This document shows positions 1-4,845 of a stretch of 5,989 bases of DNA, one piece after another. Source of the stretch: Actinomycetes bacterium (GTDB taxonomy: Bacteria > Actinomycetota > Acidimicrobiia > Acidimicrobiales > UBA8190); the NCBI GenBank assembly GCA_021798135.1, contig JAJZYI010000207.1, positions 1-5,989 on the forward strand, given 5' to 3'. Every line of letters starts with the position of its first letter. Positions within the stretch are counted from its first letter, which is position 1. Under the pieces are notes generated by a model. The model was not told the DNA's origin, did no database searches, and was given only the letters and a program-made list of their open reading frames with translations. The position numbers were made by a program, and so were the translations under genes.

Positions 1-64
1 CCGCAGCAGCCGGTCCCGGCCGGCGCCACCGCCCGGACCCGTCGTGCGCCCCGGCGGCGACCAC
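1..64 (-). CDS. Possible 5' end of a minus-strand gene (partial)
   Basis: On the minus strand a GTG at 64-62 is preceded by AGGAG at 73-69, four bases away. The frame is open for the 21 codons to the window edge, starting V-V-A-A-G-A-H-D-G and reaching W-R-R-P-G-P. It would follow the hydrolase gene on the same strand after 56 bp. The fragment is too short to identify a family. In DNA this G+C-rich a 21-codon open frame is expected by chance, so the call rests on the Shine-Dalgarno and on the same-strand layout. Confidence 0.27.
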   Translation of the reverse strand, partial: MVAAGAHDGSGRWRRPGPAAA

Positions 65-120
65 CCCTCTCCTGCCAGCCTCGCGCCGTGCCGGCCGGGG
101 CGCCCGCCCCCCGCCGGCGG
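1..120. other. Gene junction at left edge
   Basis: This G+C-rich stretch lies downstream of the minus-strand hydrolase. It contains a small G+C hairpin candidate (arms 97-101 and 106-110, loop of four) that could contribute to termination, but it has no T tract and is weak. The only other signal is a possible minus-strand gene start at 64, listed separately. No plus-strand gene is supported; the open plus frames through here are shadows of the hydrolase gene. Confidence 0.35.
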
Positions 121-1242
121 TCAGGGCGCGGGCCAGGCCAGCAGGGGTACCAGCAGCTCGTCCTCGGTGAGCGAGCCGTGCCGGCTGGCGAGGCGGGTCT
201 CGCCGGTGTCGGCGGGGTCCAGGAACGCCACCGGGTCCCGCGCCACCAGGGCGACGTCGCCGAGGCGGGCGGCCGACTCGGGGGCGAGGGCCCCGCCGAA
301 CCACCCGTCGTCGACGGCCTCTTCGCGCGAGACCACCCATGCCTCGTCCCCGTGCTCCGCCCGGGCCACCGCCAGCAGGTCCTCGGCGGCCCCGTCGCGG
401 GCGTGCAGCCAGCGGAAGCGGCCCTCGCCCGAGACCAGCGCCACGCAGGACATGAGGTCGGGCCCGGGCATCCGGACGGCGTCGCCCACGTCGACCTGCC
501 CGTGGTCGGAGGTCATGACGAGCGCCGCGCCGGGCGGCAGGACGCCCACCAGGTCCGCGACCAGCCCGTCGACGTACCGCAGCTCGGCGTCGTAGTGCTC
601 GCCCAGGCCGAAGCGGTGGGCCACCTTGTCGATCCCGTCGTAGTACGCGTACACGAGCGGCTGCCCCTCGGCCAGCAGCCGGCGCACCTCGACCACCATG
701 CTCGACGGTACCGCCCAGCCCACGATGTCGCTCCCGCCCAGGTGGGCGGCGGTGAAGCCGGTGGAGGCGAAGTCCCCGCGCGTCACCACCGGCACCCGGG
801 TCCCGCCGAAAGCCGGGACGGGCTGGACCGAGCGGACGGGGAACCTCCGCCGCGCGTCGCCTCGCTCGGTGGACCACCGAAGCACGTTCAGGATCTCGCC
901 GTCCACGTGCAGCCTGTACCCGAGGACGCCGTGGCGGGCCGGCACGAGCCCGGTCGCCAGCGAGGTGAGCGCGGTGGCCGTGGTCGTCGGGGCCACCGAG
1001 GTGAGCGGGCCGCCCGTGCCCGCCGCCATCGCGGGGGCGAGCGCCAGCCGGGCCTGGAGCTGGCGCCAGCCGAGGCCGTCGAGCGTGAGCAGCACCACCT
1101 GGTCCGCGTGCAGCACGGCGTCGGGGAGCCACCTCGGTGCCGGCCCCGTCCCGCGCCGCAGCAGGGCGGGGACCACCGACGCGATGCACGCGCCCCCGTA
1201 GTCGGGGCGCGCCGGCGCCTGCGTCTGCTCCGAAGTGGCCAC
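121..1242 (-). CDS. Alkaline phosphatase superfamily protein (nucleotide pyrophosphatase/phosphodiesterase-like)
   Basis: This 373-residue protein is a predicted metal-dependent phosphodiesterase or pyrophosphatase of the alkaline phosphatase superfamily (type I phosphodiesterase/NPP group). The full two-metal site is visible in the expected order: D55 in LTLDGLGW, the likely nucleophile T88 in APTTTATALTSLATG, D205 and H209 in YYDGIDKVAHRFG, D246 and H247 in TSDHG, and H355 in SRHGSLTEDEL. These match by position the six metal ligands and the threonine nucleophile known from bacterial NPP. No signal peptide is seen, so it is probably cytoplasmic and not a secreted NPP; the substrate is unknown. 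The GTG start at 1242 is supported by a TACAGT box exactly 6 nt upstream with no Shine-Dalgarno, suggesting a leaderless mRNA. It diverges from the Rrf2 gene and may share an operator with it. The fold call is firm; the precise reaction is inferred. Confidence 0.9.
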   Translation of the reverse strand: MATSEQTQAPARPDYGGACIASVVPALLRRGTGPAPRWLPDAVLHADQVVLLTLDGLGWRQLQARLALAPAMAAGTGGPLTSVAPTTTATALTSLATGLVPARHGVLGYRLHVDGEILNVLRWSTERGDARRRFPVRSVQPVPAFGGTRVPVVTRGDFASTGFTAAHLGGSDIVGWAVPSSMVVEVRRLLAEGQPLVYAYYDGIDKVAHRFGLGEHYDAELRYVDGLVADLVGVLPPGAALVMTSDHGQVDVGDAVRMPGPDLMSCVALVSGEGRFRWLHARDGAAEDLLAVARAEHGDEAWVVSREEAVDDGWFGGALAPESAARLGDVALVARDPVAFLDPADTGETRLASRHGSLTEDELLVPLLAWPAP

Positions 1243-1248
1243 CTCGGC

Positions 1249-1254
1249 ACTGTA
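1249..1254 (-). promoter_or_regulatory. Candidate -10 box, leaderless promoter of the hydrolase gene
   Basis: On the minus strand TACAGT (fits TAnnnT) occupies 1254-1249 and is followed by 6 nt and then the GTG start. This places the transcription start at or next to the start codon. No purine-rich Shine-Dalgarno precedes the GTG. The -35 position (about 1272-1277) has no consensus hexamer but lies on the left arm of the inverted repeat at 1273-1294. Confidence 0.5.
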
Positions 1255-1272
1255 TCCCCGCCCGGCCGGGGC

Positions 1273-1294
1273 GCCCGGACGTCGGGGTCCGGGC
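1273..1294. promoter_or_regulatory. Perfect inverted repeat between divergent genes, candidate Rrf2 operator
   Basis: The arms GCCCGGAC (1273-1280) and GTCCGGGC (1287-1294) are exact reverse complements around a 6-bp spacer. The repeat lies almost midway between the two start codons and covers the expected -35 positions of both candidate promoters. Rrf2 proteins are dimers that bind dyad sites and often regulate their own gene, so this is the natural operator candidate. The motif is G+C-rich in a G+C-rich genome, and its function is inferred. Confidence 0.45.
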
Positions 1295-1306
1295 TCGTGC
1301 CCCAGG

Positions 1307-1312
1307 TAGCAT
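1307..1312 (+). promoter_or_regulatory. Candidate -10 box, leaderless promoter of the Rrf2 gene
   Basis: TAGCAT (TAnnnT) is followed by 6 nt and then the GTG start at 1319, the spacing typical of actinobacterial leaderless transcripts. A GGAG at 1314-1317 ends one base before the GTG, too close to act as a Shine-Dalgarno. The -35 region (about 1284-1289) has no recognisable hexamer and overlaps the inverted repeat, which would suit repression or activation by the Rrf2 protein itself. Confidence 0.5.
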
Positions 1313-1318
1313 CGGAGC

Positions 1319-1759
1319 GTGAAGGTATCGACGCGCGGCGACTACGCGAGCCGGGCACTGCTGTCGCTGGCGCTGCACCCCGAGGAGCAGCCCACCTCGG
1401 TGCGCGACATCGCCGAGCGGACCGGCCTGCCGCAGCCCTACCTGGAGCAGATCCTCCTCGCCCTGAAGGGCGCCGGGCTGGTCCGCTCCAAGCGGGGCGT
1501 GGGAGGCGGCTACGTGCTGGCGCGCCCCCCGTCGGAGATCACGCTCGGCCAGATCGTGAGCGCCGTGGACGGACCGATCTCCGCCGGGGACTTCGGCCGC
1601 CCGCACGAGAACGGGGCGTGCGAGCACGAGGGGCAGTGCGTGCTGCTGGCGGTGTGGGCGGACGTCGGCGAGCACATGCGGGAGCACCTCGACTCCTTCA
1701 CCCTCGCCGACATGGTGCGCCAGGCGACCGGCACGGCTGCGCCGGCGCCGCTGCACTGA
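1319..1759 (+). CDS. Rrf2 family transcriptional regulator
   Basis: This 146-residue protein has the length and layout of Rrf2 regulators (IscR, NsrR, RsrR, CymR). The N-terminus MKVSTRGDYASRALL and a winged helix-turn-helix (helices about 26-50, with SVRDIAERTGLPQPYLEQIL) are followed by the wing SKRGVGGGYVLARP at 57-70. The signature loop further on holds C101 and C107 (C-x5-C) before LLAVW. IscR has three cysteines at x5 spacing; here the two align with the second and third, and the first position is P95/H96. D8 sits where S. coelicolor NsrR is reported to use an aspartate cluster ligand. A 2Fe-2S or 4Fe-4S cluster with mixed ligands is therefore plausible but not shown. The GTG start fits the -10 box. 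The channel-like gene begins 15 bp downstream, implying one operon. Confidence 0.9.
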   Translation: MKVSTRGDYASRALLSLALHPEEQPTSVRDIAERTGLPQPYLEQILLALKGAGLVRSKRGVGGGYVLARPPSEITLGQIVSAVDGPISAGDFGRPHENGACEHEGQCVLLAVWADVGEHMREHLDSFTLADMVRQATGTAAPAPLH

Positions 1760-1774
1760 GCCGGGCGGGCCGCG

Positions 1775-2884
1775 GTGGGGCCGGCACGGGCCGCGGCCGT
1801 CGCCATCGGCATCGTGGTGGTCCTCGGCGACGTCGGCGACGTGGTGCGGGCGCTGGTCGTCCCCCGCCCGTACACCGGCGGCCCGATCGCCGCGCTCCTC
1901 CGCCCGCCGCGCCGGGCGGCGCTGTGGGCGGGACGCCGGTGGCAGCGCCGCCCGTGGGGCGAGCCCCTGCTGGCCGCCACCGAGCCCACGCTCCTCCTGC
2001 TGCGCCTCGCCCTGTGGCTCGCCGCCCTCGTCGTCGGCTTCTCGCTGGTCGTGTGGGGCACGGGGCACGGGTCGTGGCAGCGGTCGCTCGTCGCCAGCGG
2101 CTCGTCGGTGTTCACCCTGGGCTTCGCCACCAGGTCCGGCACCGTGCCGGCGGTGGTCGCCTTCCTCGCCGCCGCCATCGGCCTGGTCGTCGTGGCCCTG
2201 CAGATCGCCTACCTGCCCGCCCTGTACGACGCCGTCAACCGCCGCGAGACCCTGGTCACCACCCTGGAGAGCCGGGCCGGCACGCCGGCGTGGGGCCCGG
2301 AGCTGCTGGCCCGGCACCACCTGGTGGGCATCGAGCGGAACCTGCCCGCCCTCTACGCCGACTGGGAGCGCTGGGCGGCCGACGTGGCCGAGAGCCACAC
2401 CGCCTACCCCGCGCTGCTGTGGTTCCGCTCGCCGCACCCGGGGAACTCCTGGCTCGGCGCGCTGGCCGCGGTGATGGACTCGTGCGCGCTGCTCCTCGCC
2501 CTGTCCCCGTCCGACGCTCCGCCCGAAGCCCGGCTCTGCGTCCGCATGGGGTTCACCTGCCTGCGCGACGTCGCCCGGGTCCTGCGCGTCCCGTTCGACC
2601 CCGACCCGCACCCCGACGACGACATCGCCCTGCCCTACGAGTGGTTCGCCGACGCGGTCGCCCACCTCGACGCAGCCGGCATGCCCCGCGAGCGAGGCCC
2701 CGAGGAGGCGTGGCCGCACTTCCGGGGCTGGAGGGTCAACTACGAGCCGATCGTCGACGCCCTGGCCCGCATCCTCGTCGTGCCGCCCGCTCCGTGGCTC
2801 CACCCCGGGGTCCCCGGCGCGCCCCGGCCGGCGCGCCCCGTCGACCGCGTGCCGCGGGCCTCCTCACCCGGGGCGACGCGCTGA
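1775..2884 (+). CDS. Membrane protein with potassium-channel-like pore loop
   Basis: This 369-residue protein has hydrophobic segments at about 5-29, 69-95 and 123-150. Between the last two lies a short pore-helix-like stretch, about 103-113, followed by SVFTLGFATRSG. TLGFA (114-118) resembles a potassium-channel filter (T-x-G-Y/F-G) with the last glycine replaced by alanine. The third segment runs into YLPALYDAVNRRE and a soluble region to the end (about 150-369, with several Trp and His). The pore-domain plan (membrane helix, re-entrant loop, membrane helix, cytosolic tail) matches two-transmembrane ion channels, but no RCK/TrkA-N nucleotide-binding motif (GxGxxG) is seen in the tail. The Pro/Arg-rich last 30 residues look disordered. 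It begins 15 bp after the Rrf2 stop and is probably cotranscribed and regulated with it. The GTG start is kept because the next in-frame starts cut into the first membrane segment. Membrane location is firm; channel function is inferred. Confidence 0.72.
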   Translation: MGPARAAAVAIGIVVVLGDVGDVVRALVVPRPYTGGPIAALLRPPRRAALWAGRRWQRRPWGEPLLAATEPTLLLLRLALWLAALVVGFSLVVWGTGHGSWQRSLVASGSSVFTLGFATRSGTVPAVVAFLAAAIGLVVVALQIAYLPALYDAVNRRETLVTTLESRAGTPAWGPELLARHHLVGIERNLPALYADWERWAADVAESHTAYPALLWFRSPHPGNSWLGALAAVMDSCALLLALSPSDAPPEARLCVRMGFTCLRDVARVLRVPFDPDPHPDDDIALPYEWFADAVAHLDAAGMPRERGPEEAWPHFRGWRVNYEPIVDALARILVVPPAPWLHPGVPGAPRPARPVDRVPRASSPGATR

Positions 2885-2889
2885 CGCCG

Positions 2890-2988
2890 GGCGCCGCTCA
2901 CACGACACGCCGGACGTCCCCCGGCGCCGCTCACACGACACGCAGGACGTCCCCCGGCGCCGCTCACACGACGCGGCGGATGTCCCCG
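2890..2988. repeat. 33-bp tandem repeat, three copies, duplicating the 3' end of the histidine phosphatase gene
   Basis: The copies are 2890-2922, 2923-2955 and 2956-2988. The first two differ by one base; the third, which contains the true end of the phosphatase gene, differs at several positions. On the minus strand every copy encodes, in the same frame, G-D-(I/V)-(R/L)-R-V-V followed by TGA and then Ala-Ala-Pro. The stop codons lie at 2966-2964, 2933-2931 and 2900-2898. The array fills most of the 79-bp gap between two convergent genes. Each copy contains GGCGCC and a perfect or near-perfect GGACGTCC palindrome, but no real hairpin terminator is seen. Confidence 0.9.
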
Positions 2989-3653
2989 CCGGCCAGGTTC
3001 CACGCCGAGATGACCGGCGTGCCGTGCTCCCAGCCCAGGACGCCGATGGCCGCCGGCCCGAGCTCGAAGTGCGCTCCCGACGCGGCCTGGAGCCCGAGCC
3101 ACCGCGCGGCGACGACCCGCAGGACGTGGCCGTGGGCGAAGGCGATGGTGTCGCCGGGCGCCGCGGCCGCCGCGGCCACGACTCGGTCGGCCCGTGCCGC
3201 CACCTGGTCGAGGGTCTCCCCGCCGGTCACGCCGTCGTGCCACAGGGTCCATCCCGGGCGCTCGGCCCGCACCTCGGCCGACGTCCGGCCCTCGACGTCG
3301 CCGTAGTCCCACTCCGCCAGGTCGTCGCACACCGCCGCGCTGGCGCCGAACCCGGCCAGGTCGCACGTGCGCCTGGCCCGCTCCAGCGGGCTGACCAGGA
3401 CCGACGAGAACCGGCACCCGGCCAGCCAGTCGCGCAGGACCGCTGCCTGGCGCTCGCCCTCGGGCAGCAGCGGCACGTCCGTGCGCCCGGTGTGGCGCCC
3501 GTCGCGGCTCCACTCGGTCTGGCCGTGGCGGACGACCACCAGGCGGCCGGCGGCGGCCCGGCCGGCACCAGGGGGATGCCGGGCCGGCGGCCCGTCCCCG
3601 TTCGGCCCGGCGGGCTCGCGGTCGGCGTCGGCTGGCGGCGTTGGTGCGGGCAT
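2964..3653 (-). CDS. Histidine phosphatase family protein, Shb17-like
   Basis: This 229-residue protein is a phosphohistidine-dependent phosphatase (phosphoglycerate mutase-like fold). The RHG motif gives the nucleophile H43 with R42. R92 in SPLERARRT, E114 in DLAEWDYGDVEG and H174 in FAHGHVLR complete the active site. From memory it follows yeast Shb17 (sedoheptulose-1,7-bisphosphatase) closely along its length: TEWSRDGRHTGRTDVPL, the AEWDYGDVEG block, a W-x-x-W-x-D-G block, FAHGHVLR, and a C-terminal AIGVLGWEH. A sugar bisphosphate is thus a possible substrate, but this is inferred. The ATG at 3653 leaves a Pro/Ala-rich 36-residue lead before the first strand and has only a weak GGGG upstream. 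In-frame GTG codons inside the upstream repeats cannot be excluded as starts, and a GTG at residue 39 would cut the first strand. The stop is repeated twice more downstream in the 33-bp array. Confidence 0.88.
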   Translation of the reverse strand: MPAPTPPADADREPAGPNGDGPPARHPPGAGRAAAGRLVVVRHGQTEWSRDGRHTGRTDVPLLPEGERQAAVLRDWLAGCRFSSVLVSPLERARRTCDLAGFGASAAVCDDLAEWDYGDVEGRTSAEVRAERPGWTLWHDGVTGGETLDQVAARADRVVAAAAAAPGDTIAFAHGHVLRVVAARWLGLQAASGAHFELGPAAIGVLGWEHGTPVISAWNLAGGDIRRVV

Positions 3654-3878
3654 GCGCCCCAGCGCAGCACCCCGGCGTCGCGCCTCGCAAGCCCGGCCGG
3701 CCCGCGGACCTGCACCCCGGGCGTCGCACCCCAGCGCAGCACCCCGGGTTCGCACCTCGCAAGCCCGGCCGGCACCCCGGACCAGCACCCCGGACCCGCT
3801 CCGCGGGGCCGGCACCGCCACCGCGCACCCCGGGGCCGGCACCTTCCCCGGGCATCGCCTCGGGCATCGCCGCCGGGT
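3654..3878. repeat. Repeat-rich spacer upstream of the histidine phosphatase gene
   Basis: A 72-bp imperfect tandem duplication covers 3657-3728 and 3729-3800; its first ~45 bp differ at only a few positions. Overlaid on it is the 9-mer GCACCCCGG, present six times at 3667, 3712, 3739, 3772, 3785 and 3825. Further short repeats follow: GGGGCCGGCACC at 3805 and 3832, and CGGGCATCGCC at 3849 and 3861. The stretch is open in several frames on both strands, but no frame resembles a known protein, so it is treated as non-coding. It abuts the phosphatase ATG and so would form that gene's 5' leader or promoter region. No clear promoter for the minus-strand gene is visible in it. Confidence 0.85.
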
Positions 3879-3879
3879 C

Positions 3880-3906
3880 AGGAATGCGGGTGACGACAGC
3901 GGTGTT
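3880..3906 (+). promoter_or_regulatory. Candidate SigR/SigH-type ECF promoter of the sigma gene
   Basis: AGGAAT (3880-3885) is followed by exactly 18 bp and then GTT (3904-3906). The SigR consensus in Streptomyces is GGGAAT-N18-GTT, and mycobacterial SigH uses GGAA(T/C) with a similar spacing and GTT. The predicted start near 3912-3915 leaves a leader of about 30 nt that includes the Shine-Dalgarno. Principal sigma genes such as hrdB and sigB are known targets of these factors. The match is short and unconfirmed. Confidence 0.42.
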
Positions 3907-3929
3907 GTTCCCTGCGAGCACCCCCTGAC

Positions 3930-3935
3930 GGAGAG
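3930..3935 (+). promoter_or_regulatory. Ribosome binding site of the sigma gene
   Basis: GGAGAG lies 9 nt before the ATG at 3945. It fixes the start and stands out in this window, where several other starts lack a Shine-Dalgarno. Confidence 0.7.
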
Positions 3936-3944
3936 ATTCGACCG

Positions 3945-4784
3945 ATGCCCAAGCGCACCACCAGCACCCCTGACAGCATCCGCCTGTTCCTGGACGACCT
4001 CGACCGGTACCCCCTGCCGGACCCCGACGAGCAGATCGAGCTGGCCAAGGCCGTCGCCGCCGGCGACGACGACGCGCGTCGCCGGATGGTGGCTGCCAAC
4101 CTGCGGCTCGTCATCCACTGGGCCCGTCGCTACCAGGACCGGGGCGTGGACTTCGCCGACCTCGTGCAGGAGGGCACCTTCGGGCTCATGCGGGCCGTCG
4201 ACAAGTTCGACTGGGAGCGAGGCTTCCGCTTCTCGACCTACGCGACCTGGTGGATCCGGCAGTCCCTGCAGCGGGCCGTCCAGCAGCACGGCAACACCAT
4301 CCGCGTCCCGATGGAGGTCGCCGAGCTCGCCCAGCGGGTGGACCGCGCCACGTGGGAGCTCGCCAACGAGCTGGGCCGCGACGCCACGGCGGCCGAGGTG
4401 GCCGACGTCGCCGGGGTAGACCCGGACACCATCGAGTCGCTGGGCCAGACCGCCCGGGTGACCGCCAGCCTCGACCAGCCCGCCGGTGCCGACAGCACCA
4501 CGGCGCTCGGCGACCTCGTGGGCGCGGACGAGACGGCGTTCGAGGACGACGTGGAGCGCAAGCTGGTCCTGGAGCGGGTGCGCGCGGCCGTGGACAAGCT
4601 CGACGACCTGGAGCGCGCGGTGCTGAACATCCGCTTCGGCCTCGACACCGGTTCGCCGACGTCGCTGCAGGCCACGGCGGCGCAGCTGGGCATCGGCGTG
4701 CGCCGGGCGCGCCAGGCCGAGGCCCGCGGGCTGCAGCAGCTCGCGCTGGCGCCCGAGGTCGTCGCCGCTCACGCCGCCGCCTGA
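3945..4784 (+). CDS. RNA polymerase sigma factor, sigma-70 family (group 2-like, HrdB/SigB relative)
   Basis: This 279-residue sigma factor directs RNA polymerase to a subset of promoters. It lacks region 1.1. Region 1.2 is DSIRLFLDDLDRYPLPDPDEQ (10-30). Region 2 follows, with the core-binding stretch DRGVDFADLVQEGTFGLMRA and the -10 reading segment RGFRFSTYATWWIRQSLQR (92-110). Region 3 begins about NTIRVPMEVAEL (117-128). Region 4 ends in SLQATAAQLGIGVRRARQAEARGLQQL (240-266). Against E. coli RpoD from memory, Q437 is kept (Q106) but T440 is Gln (Q109). In the -35 helix R584 becomes Val and E585 becomes Arg, while R588 and Q589 are kept. This suggests altered -35 preference, so it is probably not the primary sigma factor. 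It diverges from the histidine phosphatase gene across the repeat spacer and converges on the pseudouridine synthase gene. Confidence 0.92.
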   Translation: MPKRTTSTPDSIRLFLDDLDRYPLPDPDEQIELAKAVAAGDDDARRRMVAANLRLVIHWARRYQDRGVDFADLVQEGTFGLMRAVDKFDWERGFRFSTYATWWIRQSLQRAVQQHGNTIRVPMEVAELAQRVDRATWELANELGRDATAAEVADVAGVDPDTIESLGQTARVTASLDQPAGADSTTALGDLVGADETAFEDDVERKLVLERVRAAVDKLDDLERAVLNIRFGLDTGSPTSLQATAAQLGIGVRRARQAEARGLQQLALAPEVVAAHAAA

Positions 4785-4790
4785 CGTCCG

Positions 4791-4831
4791 CCGTCCACGG
4801 CCGGCCGGCGGTGCCGGTCGGCCGTGGACGG
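4791..4831. terminator. Long hairpin between convergent genes, likely bidirectional terminator
   Basis: The 13-bp arms CCGTCCACGGCCG (4791-4803) and CGGCCGTGGACGG (4819-4831) are perfect reverse complements. After one G·U pair they extend by five further pairs (4805-4809 with 4813-4817), giving a 19-bp stem with a three-base loop. It starts 7 bp after the sigma gene stop and ends 15 bp from the pseudouridine synthase stop. No T tract follows on either strand, which is common for actinobacterial hairpin terminators. Confidence 0.75.
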
Positions 4832-4845
4832 GCCCGCCGCCGCGC

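Noticed and set aside
1510..2178. A 222-codon minus-strand frame opposite the Rrf2 and channel genes
   Set aside because: It is Ser/Arg/Thr-rich with no domain and overlaps two well-supported genes on the other strand.
2885..2963. Rho-independent terminator between the channel and phosphatase genes
   Set aside because: The palindromes there (GGCGCC, GGACGTCC) have no loops and no long stem; the region is explained by the 33-bp repeat.
88..3306. A 1072-codon open frame on the plus strand
   Set aside because: It runs antisense to the hydrolase, out of frame through the Rrf2 and channel genes, and into the antisense of the phosphatase. Its composition is Arg/Pro/Gly/Ala-rich low complexity, typical of shadow frames in very G+C-rich DNA.
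3654..3878. CRISPR array
   Set aside because: The repeat is only 9 bp, the spacing is irregular (13-45 bp), the spacers are themselves related, and there is no cas gene.
3024..3893. Plus-strand frames through the repeat spacer with Pro/His/Arg repeats (for example 3641-3928)
   Set aside because: They are antisense to the phosphatase or lie in the repeats; no start context, no domain. The peptide repeats simply reflect 72-bp DNA repeats with a period divisible by three.
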